A stretch of 64,000 nucleotides of DNA from Labia minor (lineage: Eukaryota; Arthropoda; Insecta; Dermaptera; Spongiphoridae). Below, in pieces: positions 17,859-28,609 of the stretch. Location: NCBI GenBank assembly GCA_963082975.1, contig OY720346.1:49696296-49760295 (forward strand), written 5' to 3'. Below the pieces are notes generated by a model. It ran no database searches. It saw only the letters and a program-made list of their open reading frames with translations, and was not told where the DNA came from. The position numbers and the translations under genes were made by a program. Positions within the stretch are counted from its first letter, which is position 1; each line of letters starts with the position of its first letter.

Positions 17859-18191
17859 ATGAGCAAGTTCTCTGCTGCTCTTGCTGAGATCCAGTATAAT
17901 ATCGTCTTCCAAGACCTGACAAACGAGGAGACAGCTCAGCTCTTCCACTCTGAGGACTCAAGAAAATTCTGGGCGACCATGGCGAGCAAGGATGAGGAGG
18001 ACTCATTGTTTACGATGAGGGAGCAGCAATTGGTAGACTTAGGAGTTTACTTCTTAATGATCGGGAAGAATTTACAAGCACAGGGTTACTCAGGGTGGAT
18101 CAATAATAGACGGAGAACCTTTGCACGAATCGCAGGTGTCTCTCAGAGATCAGTGTGGACTGAGAGGTCATTCGCCACACAGACAACATGA
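17859..18191 (+). CDS. orfA, complete (110 aa), A89/I91 variant
   Basis: Carries T89A and T91I (FARIAG), shared with 26716 and 51313. Otherwise D33, D60, K70, R85. Confidence 0.55.
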   Translation: MSKFSAALAEIQYNIVFQDLTNEETAQLFHSEDSRKFWATMASKDEEDSLFTMREQQLVDLGVYFLMIGKNLQAQGYSGWINNRRRTFARIAGVSQRSVWTERSFATQTT

Positions 18192-18820
18192 GTACCTTAT
18201 ATGCGGTTTTCTCCGCCGACATGTTCTTGAGTGATTGTAACGCTCCTGGCCTAGTAGGAAGTTTCTTCCAGACCATTGTTCACCTGCTTGATGGAGTCGA
18301 AATGACACACTTATACAACATAGAGAATTACATAATGGGCAAGTATAAGGAAGTGTTCAAGATCCGGATTATCAGAGATGAGATGCGGGCGTACAACAAG
18401 GCAATTGACTTCGTGTGCTCCAAAGACGCTAATGAGCATGGTTATATCAAGCTTCTTTATGACAAGACAGAGGCTGCTTGCCTCAATCGAGGCAATTTCC
18501 GCATCTTGCCGATGGCGGCAACAATCCTCGCCCGTTACGAGAATTCCTCGATGACAAACTACATGGGCGCTCAAAGTGATGCTACCTATAAGATCTTAGA
18601 GGACTGCATCCTGAGATACTTGTCTTCTAGGAACGCCTTGGCTCCAGTTGACATGATGCATTTTTCGTCTGCTCATTCAACACAGATAGAAAGTGAGGAG
18701 ATATCAAGGAGCTTCATCATCTCGTGGAGAGAGAAGGACAGTATCAAGGAATCAGGATCAGGGAACATCGCCTTTCCAAACCCTATGATACAAGCTCAGA
18801 ACTCTCAGGTCCCCTCTTAG
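18188..18820 (+). CDS. orfB, long form, consensus (210 aa)
   Basis: First orfB of copy b of the 8,857-bp block, corresponding to 9331. Confidence 0.6.
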   Translation: MSTLYAVFSADMFLSDCNAPGLVGSFFQTIVHLLDGVEMTHLYNIENYIMGKYKEVFKIRIIRDEMRAYNKAIDFVCSKDANEHGYIKLLYDKTEAACLNRGNFRILPMAATILARYENSSMTNYMGAQSDATYKILEDCILRYLSSRNALAPVDMMHFSSAHSTQIESEEISRSFIISWREKDSIKESGSGNIAFPNPMIQAQNSQVPS

Positions 18821-19010
18821 GAGATAAGTAAAGTAGTGTTTTTTTAATTTGGGCGTCGGTTTTTAACTAAATTTAGGTACAGGTTTCCTACCTGAGTATT
18901 TGTATTTTTAACTTTTAACTTAGAATTAAAAGTAATAATTGTTTAATGTAATTATAAGAGCTTTCCTATAATACAAATAGATAGTGAACACTTTGAACAT
19001 TTCTGGCTCT

Positions 19011-19187
19011 ATGAGCAAGTTCTCTGCTGCTCTTGCTGAGATCCAGTATAATATCGTCTTCCAAGACCTGACAAACGAGGAGACAGCTCAGCTCTTCCAC
19101 TCTGAGCACTCAATAGAAAGTGAGGAGATATCAAGGAGCTTCATCATCTGGCGAGCAAGGATGAGGAGGACTCATTCTTCACGATGA
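19011..19187 (+). CDS. orfA, chimeric (58 aa)
   Basis: RARMRR variant. Tail frame 19184-19360. Confidence 0.45.
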   Translation: MSKFSAALAEIQYNIVFQDLTNEETAQLFHSEHSIESEEISRSFIIWRARMRRTHSSR

Positions 19188-19356
19188 GGGAGCAGCAATT
19201 GGTAGGCTTAGGAGTTTACTTCTTAATGATCGGGAAGAATTTACAAGCACAGGGTTACTCAGGGTGGATCAATAATAGACGGAGAACCTTTACACGAACC
19301 GCAGGTGTCTCTCAGAGATCAGTGTGGACTGAGAGGTCATTCGCCACACAGACAAC

Positions 19357-19989
19357 ATGAGTACCTTATATGCGGTTTTCTCCGCCGACATGTTCTTGAG
19401 TGATTGTAACGCTCCTGGCCTAGTAGGAAGTTTCTTCCAGACCATTGTTCACCTGCTTGATGGAGTCGAAATGACACACTTATACAACATAGAGAATTAC
19501 ATAATGGGCAAGTATAAGGAAGTGTTCAAGATCCGGATTATCAGAGATGAGATGCGGGCGTACAACAAGGCAATTGACTTCGTGTGCTCCAAAGACGCTA
19601 ATGAGCATGGTTATATCAAGCTTCTTTATGACAAGACAGAGGCTGCTTGCCTCAATCGAGGCAATTTCCGCATCTTGCCGATGGCGGCAACAATCCTCGC
19701 CCGTTACGAGAATTCCTCGATGACAAACTACATGGGCGCTCAAAGTGATGCTACCTATAAGATCTTAGAGGACTGCATCCTGAGATACTTGTCTTCTAGG
19801 AACGCCTTGGCTCCAGTTGACATGATGCATTTTTCGTCTGCTCATTCAACACAGATAGAAAGTGAGGAGATATCAAGGAGCTTCATCATCTCGTGGAGAG
19901 AGAAGGACAGTATCAAGGAATCAGGATCAGGGAACATCGCCTTTCCAAACCCTATGATACAAGCTCAGAACTCTCAGGTCCCCTCTTAG
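19357..19989 (+). CDS. orfB, long form, consensus (210 aa)
   Basis: Corresponds to 10500 in block copy a. Confidence 0.6.
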   Translation: MSTLYAVFSADMFLSDCNAPGLVGSFFQTIVHLLDGVEMTHLYNIENYIMGKYKEVFKIRIIRDEMRAYNKAIDFVCSKDANEHGYIKLLYDKTEAACLNRGNFRILPMAATILARYENSSMTNYMGAQSDATYKILEDCILRYLSSRNALAPVDMMHFSSAHSTQIESEEISRSFIISWREKDSIKESGSGNIAFPNPMIQAQNSQVPS

Positions 19990-20179
19990 GAGATAAGTAA
20001 AGTAGTGTTTTTTTAATTTGGGCGTCGGTTTTTAACTAAATTTAGGTACAGGTTTCCTACCTGAGTATTTGTATTTTTAACTTTTAACTTAGAATTAAAA
20101 GTAATAATTGTTTAATGTAATTATAAGAGCTTTCCTATAATACAAATAGATAGTGAACACTTTGAACATTTCTGGCTCT

Positions 20180-20356
20180 ATGAGCAAGTTCTCTGCTGCT
20201 CTTGCTGAGATCCAGTATAATATCGTCTTCCAAGACCTGACAAACGAGGAGACAGCTCAGCTCTTCCACTCTGAGCACTCAATAGAAAGTGAGGAGATAT
20301 CAAGGAGCTTCATCATCTGGCGAGCAAGGATGAGGAGGACTCATTCTTCACGATGA
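20180..20356 (+). CDS. orfA, chimeric (58 aa)
   Basis: RARMRR variant. Tail frame 20353-20529. Confidence 0.45.
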   Translation: MSKFSAALAEIQYNIVFQDLTNEETAQLFHSEHSIESEEISRSFIIWRARMRRTHSSR

Positions 20357-20525
20357 GGGAGCAGCAATTGGTAGGCTTAGGAGTTTACTTCTTAATGATC
20401 GGGAAGAATTTACAAGCACAGGGTTACTCAGGGTGGATCAATAATAGACGGAGAACCTTTACACGAACCGCAGGTGTCTCTCAGAGATCAGTGTGGACTG
20501 AGAGGTCATTCGCCACACAGACAAC

Positions 20526-21158
20526 ATGAGTACCTTATATGCGGTTTTCTCCGCCGACATGTTCTTGAGTGATTGTAACGCTCCTGGCCTAGTAGGAAGT
20601 TTCTTCCAGACCATTGTTCACCTGCTTGATGGAGTCGAAATGACACACTTATACAACATAGAGAATTACATAATGGGCAAGTATAAGGAAGTGTTCAAGA
20701 TCCGGATTATCAGAGATGAGATGCGGGCGTACAACAAGGCAATTGACTTCGTGTGCTCCAAAGACGCTAATGAGCATGGTTATATCAAGCTTCTTTATGA
20801 CAAGACAGAGGCTGCTTGCCTCAATCGAGGCAATTTCCGCATCTTGCCGATGGCGGCAACAATCCTCGCCCGTTACGAGAATTCCTCGATGACAAACTAC
20901 ATGGGCGCTCAAAGTGATGCTACCTATAAGATCTTAGAGGACTGCATCCTGAGATACTTGTCTTCTAGGAACGCCTTGGCTCCAGTTGACATGATGCATT
21001 TTTCGTCTGCTCATTCAACACAGATAGAAAGTGAGGAGATATCAAGGAGCTTCATCATCTCGTGGAGAGAGAAGGACAGTATCAAGGAATCAGGATCAGG
21101 GAACATCGCCTTTCCAAACCCTATGATACAAGCTCAGAACTCTCAGGTCCCCTCTTAG
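20526..21158 (+). CDS. orfB, long form, consensus (210 aa)
   Basis: Corresponds to 11669. Confidence 0.6.
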   Translation: MSTLYAVFSADMFLSDCNAPGLVGSFFQTIVHLLDGVEMTHLYNIENYIMGKYKEVFKIRIIRDEMRAYNKAIDFVCSKDANEHGYIKLLYDKTEAACLNRGNFRILPMAATILARYENSSMTNYMGAQSDATYKILEDCILRYLSSRNALAPVDMMHFSSAHSTQIESEEISRSFIISWREKDSIKESGSGNIAFPNPMIQAQNSQVPS

Positions 21159-21348
21159 GAGATAAGTAAAGTAGTGTTTTTTTAATTTGGGCGTCGGTTT
21201 TTAACTAAATTTAGGTACAGGTTTCCTACCTGAGTATTTGTATTTTTAACTTTTAACTTAGAATTAAAAGTAATAATTGTTTAATGTAATTATAAGAGCT
21301 TTCCTATAATACAAATAGATAGTGAACACTTTGAACATTTCTGGCTCT

Positions 21349-21525
21349 ATGAGCAAGTTCTCTGCTGCTCTTGCTGAGATCCAGTATAATATCGTCTTCC
21401 AAGACCTGACAAACGAGGAGACAGCTCAGCTCTTCCACTCTGAGCACTCAATAGAAAGTGAGGAGATATCAAGGAGCTTCATCATCTGGCGAGCAAGGAT
21501 GAGGAGGACTCATTCTTCACGATGA
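21349..21525 (+). CDS. orfA, chimeric (58 aa)
   Basis: RARMRR variant. Tail frame 21522-21698. Confidence 0.45.
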   Translation: MSKFSAALAEIQYNIVFQDLTNEETAQLFHSEHSIESEEISRSFIIWRARMRRTHSSR

Positions 21526-21694
21526 GGGAGCAGCAATTGGTAGGCTTAGGAGTTTACTTCTTAATGATCGGGAAGAATTTACAAGCACAGGGTTACTCAG
21601 GGTGGATCAATAATAGACGGAGAACCTTTACACGAACCGCAGGTGTCTCTCAGAGATCAGTGTGGACTGAGAGGTCATTCGCCACACAGACAAC

Positions 21695-22327
21695 ATGAGT
21701 ACCTTATATGCGGTTTTCTCCGCCGACATGTTCTTGAGTGATTGTAACGCTCCTGGCCTAGTAGGAAGTTTCTTCCAGACCATTGTTCACCTGCTTGATG
21801 GAGTCGAAATGACACACTTATACAACATAGAGAATTACATAATGGGCAAGTATAAGGAAGTGTTCAAGATCCGGATTATCAGAGATGAGATGCGGGCGTA
21901 CAACAAGGCAATTGACTTCGTGTGCTCCAAAGACGCTAATGAGCATGGTAATATCAAGCTTCTTTATGACAAGACAGAGGCTGCTTGCCTCAATCGAGGC
22001 AATTTCCGCATCTTGCCGATGGCGGCAACAATCCTCGCCCGTTACGAGAATTCCTCGATGACAAACTACATGGGCGCTCAAAGTGATGCTACCTATAAGA
22101 TCTTAGAGGACTGCATCCTGAGATACTTGTCTTCTAGGAACGCCTTGGCTCCAGTTGACATGATGCATTTTTCGTCTGCTCATTCAACACAGATAGAAAG
22201 TGAGGAGATATCAAGGAGCTTCATCATCTCGTGGAGAGAGAAGGACAGTATCAAGGAATCAGGATCAGGGAACATCGCATTTCCAAACCCTATGATACAA
22301 GCTCAGAACTCTCAGGTCCCCTCTTAG
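21695..22327 (+). CDS. orfB, long form, N86 variant (210 aa)
   Basis: Corresponds to 12838 and keeps Y86N. Confidence 0.6.
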   Translation: MSTLYAVFSADMFLSDCNAPGLVGSFFQTIVHLLDGVEMTHLYNIENYIMGKYKEVFKIRIIRDEMRAYNKAIDFVCSKDANEHGNIKLLYDKTEAACLNRGNFRILPMAATILARYENSSMTNYMGAQSDATYKILEDCILRYLSSRNALAPVDMMHFSSAHSTQIESEEISRSFIISWREKDSIKESGSGNIAFPNPMIQAQNSQVPS

Positions 22328-22517
22328 GAGATAAGTAAAGTAGTGTTTTTTCAATTTGGGTGTCGGTTTTTAACTAAATTTAGGTACAGGTTTCCTACCT
22401 GAGTATTTGTATTTTTAACTTTTAACTTAGAATTAAAAATAATAATTGTTTAATGTATTTATAAGAGCTTTCCTATAATACAAATAGATAGTGAACACTT
22501 TGAACATTTCTGGCTCT

Positions 22518-22850
22518 ATGAGCAAGTTCTCTGCTGCTCTTGCTGAGATCCAGTATAATATCGTCTTCCAAGACCTGACAAACGAGGAGACAGCTCAGCT
22601 CTTCCACTCTGAGGACTCAAGAAAATTCTGGGCGACCATGGCGAGCAAGGATGAGGAGGACTCATTCTTCACGATGAGGGAGCAGCAATTGGTAGGCTTA
22701 GGAGTTTACTTCTTAATGACCGGGAAGAATTTACAAGCACAGGGTTACTCAGGGTGGATCAATAATAGACTGAGAACATTTGCAGGAACCGCAGGTGTCA
22801 TTCAGAGATCAGTGTGGGCTGAGAGGTCCTTCGCCCACAGACAGCAATGA
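22518..22850 (+). CDS. orfA, complete, with S-type tail (110 aa)
   Basis: Protein identical to 13661, including the AHRQQ end. Confidence 0.55.
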   Translation: MSKFSAALAEIQYNIVFQDLTNEETAQLFHSEDSRKFWATMASKDEEDSFFTMREQQLVGLGVYFLMTGKNLQAQGYSGWINNRLRTFAGTAGVIQRSVWAERSFAHRQQ

Positions 22851-23479
22851 GTACCTTATATGCGGTTTTCTCCGCCGACATGTTCTTGAGTGATTGTAAC
22901 GCTCCTGGCCTAGTAGGAAGTTTCTTCCAGACCATTGTTCACCTGCTTGATGGAGTCGAAATGACACACTTATACAACATAGAGAATTACATAATGGGCA
23001 AGTATAAGGAAGTGTTCAAGATCCGGATTATCAGAGATGAGATGCGGGCGTACAACAAGGCAATTGACTTCGTGTGCTCCAAAGACGCTAATGAGCATGG
23101 TTATATCAAGCTTCTTTATGACAAGACAGAGGCTGCTTGCCTCAATCGAGGCAATTTCCGCATCTTGCCGATGGCGGCAACAATCCTCGCCCGTTACGAG
23201 AATTCCTCGATGACAAACTACATGGGCGCTCAAAGTGATGCTACCTATAAGATCTTAGAGGACTGCATCCTGAGATACTTGTCTTCTAGGAACGCCTTGG
23301 CTCCAGTTGACATGATGCATTTTTCGTCTGCTCATTCAACACAGATAGAAAGTGAGGAGATATCAAGGAGCTTCATCATCTCGTGGAGAGAGAAGGACAG
23401 TATCAAGGAATCAGGATCAGGGAACATCGCATTTCCAAACCCTATGATACAAGCTCAGAACTCTCAGGTCCCCTCTTAG
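22847..23479 (+). CDS. orfB, long form, consensus protein (210 aa)
   Basis: GCA195 marker. Corresponds to 13990. Confidence 0.6.
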   Translation: MSTLYAVFSADMFLSDCNAPGLVGSFFQTIVHLLDGVEMTHLYNIENYIMGKYKEVFKIRIIRDEMRAYNKAIDFVCSKDANEHGYIKLLYDKTEAACLNRGNFRILPMAATILARYENSSMTNYMGAQSDATYKILEDCILRYLSSRNALAPVDMMHFSSAHSTQIESEEISRSFIISWREKDSIKESGSGNIAFPNPMIQAQNSQVPS

Positions 23480-23669
23480 GAGATAAGTAAAGTAGTGTTT
23501 TTTCAATTTGGGTGTCGGTTTTTAACTAAATTTAGGTACAGGTTTCCTACCTGAGTATTTGTATTTTTAACTTTTAACTTAGAATTAAAAATAATAATTG
23601 TTTAATGTATTTATAAGAGCTTTCCTATAATACAAATAGATAGTGAACACTTTGAACATTTCTGGCTCT

Positions 23670-24002
23670 ATGAGCAAGTTCTCTGCTGCTCTTGCTGAGA
23701 TCCAGTATAATATCGTCTTCCAAGACCTGACAAACGAGGAGACAGCTCAGCTCTTCCACTCTGAGGACTCAAGAAAATTCTGGGCGACCATGGCGAGCAA
23801 GGATGAGGAGGACTCATTGTTTACGATGAGGGAGCAGCAATTGGTAGACTTAGGAGTTTACTTCTTAATGATCGGGAAGAATTTACAAGCACAGGGTTAC
23901 TCAGGGTGGATCAATAATAGACGGAGAACCTTTACACGAACCGCAGGTGTCTCTCAGAGATCAGTGTGGACTGAGAGGTCATTCGCCACACAGACAACAT
24001 GA
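23670..24002 (+). CDS. orfA, complete (110 aa), D33/D60/K70
   Basis: Protein identical to 14813. Confidence 0.55.
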   Translation: MSKFSAALAEIQYNIVFQDLTNEETAQLFHSEDSRKFWATMASKDEEDSLFTMREQQLVDLGVYFLMIGKNLQAQGYSGWINNRRRTFTRTAGVSQRSVWTERSFATQTT

Positions 24003-24631
24003 GTACCTTATATGCGGTTTTCTCCGCCGACATGTTCTTGAGTGATTGTAACGCTCCTGGCCTAGTAGGAAGTTTCTTCCAGACCATTGTTCACCTGCTT
24101 GATGGAGTCGAAATGACACACTTATACAACATAGAGAATTACATAATGGGCAAGTATAAGGAAGTGTTCAAGATCCGGATTATCAGAGATGAGATGCGGG
24201 CGTACAACAAGGCAATTGACTTCGTGTGCTCCAAAGACGCTAATGAGCATGGTTATATCAAGCTTCTTTATGACAAGACAGAGGCTGCTTGCCTCAATCG
24301 AGGCAATTTCCGCATCTTGCCGATGGCGGCAACAATCCTCGCCCGTTACGAGAATTCCTCGATGACAAACTACATGGGCGCTCAAAGTGATGCTACCTAT
24401 AAGATCTTAGAGGACTGCATCCTGAGATACTTGTCTTCTAGGAACGCCTTGGCTCCAGTTGACATGATGCATTTTTCGTCTGCTCATTCAACACAGATAG
24501 AAAGTGAGGAGATATCAAGGAGCTTCATCATCTCGTGGAGAGAGAAGGACAGTATCAAGAAATCAGGATCAGGGAACATCGCCTTTCCAAACCCTATGAT
24601 ACAAGCTCAGAACTCTCAGGTCCCCTCTTAG
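23999..24631 (+). CDS. orfB, long form, K188 variant (210 aa)
   Basis: Corresponds to 15142. Confidence 0.6.
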   Translation: MSTLYAVFSADMFLSDCNAPGLVGSFFQTIVHLLDGVEMTHLYNIENYIMGKYKEVFKIRIIRDEMRAYNKAIDFVCSKDANEHGYIKLLYDKTEAACLNRGNFRILPMAATILARYENSSMTNYMGAQSDATYKILEDCILRYLSSRNALAPVDMMHFSSAHSTQIESEEISRSFIISWREKDSIKKSGSGNIAFPNPMIQAQNSQVPS

Positions 24632-24821
24632 GAGATAAGTAAAGTAGTGTTTTTTCAATTTGGGCGTCGGTTTTTAACTAAATTTAGGTACAGGTTTCCT
24701 ACCTGAGTATTTGTATTTTTAACTTTTAACTTAGAATTAAAAGTAATAATTGTTTAATGTAATTATAAGAGCTTTCCTATAATACAAATAGATAGTGAAC
24801 ACTTTGAACATTTCTGGCTCT

Positions 24822-25154
24822 ATGAGCAAGTTCTCTGCTGCTCTTGCTGAGATCCAGTATAATATCGTCTTCCAAGACCTGACAAACGAGGAGACAGCTC
24901 TGCTCTTCCACTCTGAGCACTCAAGAAAATTCTGGGCGACCATGGCGAGCAAGGATGAGGAGGACACATTGTTTACGATGAGGGAGCAGCAATTGGTAGG
25001 CTTAGGAGTTTACTTCTTAATGATCGGGAAGAATTTACAAGCACAGGGTTACTCAGGGTGGATCAATAATAGACTGAGAACCTTTGCAGGAACCGCAGGT
25101 GTCTCTCAGAGATCAGTGTGGACTGAGAGGTCCTTCGCCACACAGACAACATGA
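24822..25154 (+). CDS. orfA, complete (110 aa), L27/T49 variant
   Basis: Corresponds to 15965. Confidence 0.55.
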   Translation: MSKFSAALAEIQYNIVFQDLTNEETALLFHSEHSRKFWATMASKDEEDTLFTMREQQLVGLGVYFLMIGKNLQAQGYSGWINNRLRTFAGTAGVSQRSVWTERSFATQTT

Positions 25155-25723
25155 GTACCTTATATGCGGTTTTCTCCGCCGACATGTTCTTGAGTGATTG
25201 TAACGCTCCTGGCCTAGTAGGAAGTTTCTTGCAGACCATTGTTCACCTGCTTGATGGAGTCGAAATGACACACTTATACAACATAGAGAATTACATAATG
25301 GGTAAGTATAAGGAAGTGTTCAAGATCCGGATTATCAGAGATGAGATGCGGGCGTACAACAAGGCAATTGACTTCGTGTGCTCCAAAGACGCTAATGAGC
25401 ATGGTTATATCAAGCTTCTTTATAACAAGACAGAGGCTGCTTGCCTCAATCGAGGCAATTTCCGCATCTTGCCGATGGCGGCAACAATCCTCGCCCGTTA
25501 CGAGAATTCCTCGATGACAAACTACATGGGCGCTCAAAGTGATGCTACCTATAAGATCTTAGAGGACTGCATCCTGAGATACTTGTCTTCTAGGAACGCC
25601 TTGGCTCCAGTTGACATGATGCATTCTTCGTCTGCTCATTCAACACAGATAGAAAGTGAGGAGATATCAAGGAGCTTCATCATCTGGCGAGCAAGGATGA
25701 GGAGGACTCATTCTTCACGATGA
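25151..25723 (+). CDS. orfB, short form (190 aa)
   Basis: Corresponds to 16294. Confidence 0.55.
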   Translation: MSTLYAVFSADMFLSDCNAPGLVGSFLQTIVHLLDGVEMTHLYNIENYIMGKYKEVFKIRIIRDEMRAYNKAIDFVCSKDANEHGYIKLLYNKTEAACLNRGNFRILPMAATILARYENSSMTNYMGAQSDATYKILEDCILRYLSSRNALAPVDMMHSSSAHSTQIESEEISRSFIIWRARMRRTHSSR

Positions 25724-25896
25724 GGGAGCAGCAATTGGTAGGCTTAGGAGTTTACTTCTTAATGACCGGGAAGAATTTACAAGCACAGGGTTACTCAGGG
25801 TGGATCAATAATAGACTGAGAACATTTGCAGGAACCGCAGGTGTCATTCAGAGATCAGTGTGGGCTGAGAGGTCCTTCGCCCACAGACAGCAATGA
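25720..25896 (+). pseudogene. orfA tail fragment (58 codons)
   Basis: S-type remnant with T68 and an HRQQ end. Confidence 0.45.
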
Positions 25897-26525
25897 GTAC
25901 CTTATATGCGGTTTTCTCCGCCGACATGTTCTTGAGTGATTGTAACGCTCCTGGCCTAGTAGGAAGTTTCTTCCAGACCATTGTTCACCTGCTTGATGGA
26001 GTCGAAATGACACACTTATACAACATAGAGAATTACATAATGGGCAAGTATAAGGAAGTGTTCAAGATCCGGATTATCAGAGATGAGATGCGGGCGTACA
26101 ACAAGGCAATTGACTTCGTGTGCTCCAAAGACGCTAATGAGCATGGTTATATCAAGCTTCTTTATGACAAGACAGAGGCTGCTTGCCTCAATCGAGGCAA
26201 TTTCCGCATCTTGCCGATGGCGGCAACAATCCTCGCCCGTTACGAGAATTCCTCGATGACAAACTACATGGGCGCTCAAAGTGATGCTACCTATAAGATC
26301 TTAGAGGACTGCATCCTGAGATACTTGTCTTCTAGGAACGCCTTGGCTCCAGTTGACATGATGCATTTTTCGTCTGCTCATTCAACACAGATAGAAAGTG
26401 AGGAGATATCAAGGAGCTTCATCATCTCGTGGAGAGAGAAGGACAGTATCAAGGAATCAGGATCAGGGAACATCGCATTTCCAAACCCTATGATACAAGC
26501 TCAGAACTCTCAGGTCCCCTCTTAG
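25893..26525 (+). CDS. orfB, long form, consensus protein (210 aa)
   Basis: GCA195 marker. Corresponds to 17036. Confidence 0.6.
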   Translation: MSTLYAVFSADMFLSDCNAPGLVGSFFQTIVHLLDGVEMTHLYNIENYIMGKYKEVFKIRIIRDEMRAYNKAIDFVCSKDANEHGYIKLLYDKTEAACLNRGNFRILPMAATILARYENSSMTNYMGAQSDATYKILEDCILRYLSSRNALAPVDMMHFSSAHSTQIESEEISRSFIISWREKDSIKESGSGNIAFPNPMIQAQNSQVPS

Positions 26526-26715
26526 GAGATAAGTAAAGTAGTGTTTTTTCAATTTGGGTGTCGGTTTTTAACTAAATTTAGGTACAGGTTTCCTACCTGA
26601 GTATTTGTATTTTTAACTTTTAACTTAGAATTAAAAATAATAATTGTTTAATGTATTTATAAGAGCTTTCCTATAATACAAATAGATAGTGAACACTTTG
26701 AACATTTCTGGCTCT

Positions 26716-27048
26716 ATGAGCAAGTTCTCTGCTGCTCTTGCTGAGATCCAGTATAATATCGTCTTCCAAGACCTGACAAACGAGGAGACAGCTCAGCTCT
26801 TCCACTCTGAGGACTCAAGAAAATTCTGGGCGACCATGGCGAGCAAGGATGAGGAGGACTCATTGTTTACGATGAGGGAGCAGCAATTGGTAGACTTAGG
26901 AGTTTACTTCTTAATGATCGGGAAGAATTTACAAGCACAGGGTTACTCAGGGTGGATCAATAATAGACGGAGAACCTTTGCACGAATCGCAGGTGTCTCT
27001 CAGAGATCAGTGTGGACTGAGAGGTCATTCGCCACACAGACAACATGA
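26716..27048 (+). CDS. orfA, complete (110 aa), A89/I91 variant
   Basis: Protein identical to 17859. Last orfA of block copy b. Confidence 0.55.
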   Translation: MSKFSAALAEIQYNIVFQDLTNEETAQLFHSEDSRKFWATMASKDEEDSLFTMREQQLVDLGVYFLMIGKNLQAQGYSGWINNRRRTFARIAGVSQRSVWTERSFATQTT

Positions 27049-27617
27049 GTACCTTATATGCGGTTTTCTCCGCCGACATGTTCTTGAGTGATTGTAACGC
27101 TCCTGGCCTAGTAGGAAGTTTCTTGCAGACCATTGTTCACCTGCTTGATGGAGTCGAAATGACACACTTATACAACATAGAGAATTACATAATGGGTAAG
27201 TATAAGGAAGTGTTCAAGATCCGGATTATCAGAGATGAGATGCGGGCGTACAACAAGGCAATTGACTTCGTGTGCTCCAAAGACGCTAATGAGGATGGTT
27301 ATATCAAGCTTCTTTATAACAAGACAGAGGCTGCTTGCCTCAATCGAGGCAATTTCCGCATCTTGCCGATGGCGGCAACAATCCTCGCCCGTTACGAGAA
27401 TTCCTCGATGACAAACTACATGGGCGCTCAAAGTGATGCTACCTATAAGATCTTAGAGGACTGCATCCTGAGATACTTGTCTTCTAGGAACGCCTTGGCT
27501 CCAGTTGACATGATGCATTCTTCGTCTGCTCATTCAACACAGATAGAAAGTGAGGAGATATCAAGGAGCTTCATCATCTGGCGAGCAAGGATGAGGAGGA
27601 CTCATTCTTCACGATGA
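27045..27617 (+). CDS. orfB, short form, D84 private variant (190 aa)
   Basis: Short class with H84D found nowhere else in the window. Marks the end of the 8,857-bp periodicity. Confidence 0.55.
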   Translation: MSTLYAVFSADMFLSDCNAPGLVGSFLQTIVHLLDGVEMTHLYNIENYIMGKYKEVFKIRIIRDEMRAYNKAIDFVCSKDANEDGYIKLLYNKTEAACLNRGNFRILPMAATILARYENSSMTNYMGAQSDATYKILEDCILRYLSSRNALAPVDMMHSSSAHSTQIESEEISRSFIIWRARMRRTHSSR

Positions 27618-27790
27618 GGGAGCAGCAATTGGTAGGCTTAGGAGTTTACTTCTTAATGACCGGGAAGAATTTACAAGCACAGGGTTACTCAGGGTGGATC
27701 AATAATAGACTGAGAACATTTGCAGGAACCGCAGGTGTCATTCAGAGATCAGTGTGGGCTGAGAGGTCCTTCGCCCACAGACAGCAATGA
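27614..27790 (+). pseudogene. orfA tail fragment (58 codons)
   Basis: S-type remnant with T68 and an HRQQ end. Confidence 0.45.
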
Positions 27791-28419
27791 GTACCTTATA
27801 TGCGGTTTTCTCCGCCGACATGTTCTTGAGTGATTGTAACGCTCCTGGCCTAGTAGGAAGTTTCTTCCAGACCATTGTTCACCTGCTTGATGGAGTCGAA
27901 ATGACACACTTATACAACATAGAGAATTACATAATGGGCAAGTATAAGGAAGTGTTCAAGAACCGGATTATCAGAGATGAGATGCGGGCGTACAACAAGG
28001 CAATTGACTTCGTGTGCTCCAAAGACGCTAATGAGCATGGTTATATCAAGCTTCTTTATGACAAGACAGAGGCTGCTTGCCTCAATCGAGGCAATTTCCG
28101 CATCTTGCCGATGGCGGCAACAATCCTCGCCCGTTACGAGAATTCCTCGATGACAAACTACATGGGCGCTCAAAGTGATGCTACCTATAAGATCTTAGAG
28201 GACTGCATCCTGAGATACTTGTCTTCTAGGAACGCCTTGGCTCCAGTTGACATGATGCATTTTTCGTCTGCTCATTCAACACAGATAGAAAGTGAGGAGA
28301 TATCAAGGAGCTTCATCGTCTCGTGGAGAGAGAAGGACAGTATCAAGGAATCAGGATCAGGGAACATCGCCTTTCCAAACCCTATGATACAAGCTCAGAA
28401 CTCTCAGGTCCCCTCTTAG
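27787..28419 (+). CDS. orfB, long form, N59/V178 variant (210 aa)
   Basis: Same protein as 1256. The spacer after it keeps ATTAAA but has GAGCATTCC. Confidence 0.6.
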   Translation: MSTLYAVFSADMFLSDCNAPGLVGSFFQTIVHLLDGVEMTHLYNIENYIMGKYKEVFKNRIIRDEMRAYNKAIDFVCSKDANEHGYIKLLYDKTEAACLNRGNFRILPMAATILARYENSSMTNYMGAQSDATYKILEDCILRYLSSRNALAPVDMMHFSSAHSTQIESEEISRSFIVSWREKDSIKESGSGNIAFPNPMIQAQNSQVPS

Positions 28420-28609
28420 GAGATAAGTAAAGTAGTGTTTTTTTAATTTGGGCGTCGGTTTTTAACTAAATTTAGGTACAGGTTTCCTACCTGAGTATTT
28501 GTATTTTTAACTTTTAACTTAGAATTAAAAGTAATAATTGTTTAATGTAATTATAAGAGCATTCCTATAATACAAATAGATAGTGAACACTTTGAACATT
28601 TCTGGCTCT

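Larger units (their letters stand above)
9331..18187 (+). repeat. Higher-order block 1, copy a (8,857 bp)
   Basis: Eight units in the order L', L', L', L, L, L, S, L (named by the start-to-start distances of orfB). The same order and the same residue markers (N86 orfB, HRQQ-tailed orfA, K188 orfB, I91 orfA) recur exactly 8,857 bp downstream. Confidence 0.9.
18188..27044 (+). repeat. Higher-order block 1, copy b (8,857 bp)
   Basis: Tandem copy of the preceding block. All orfA and orfB starts are shifted by exactly 8,857 bp and every diagnostic variant is retained in order. The repeat ends at 27045, where the next orfB is a short form rather than a long one. Confidence 0.9.
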
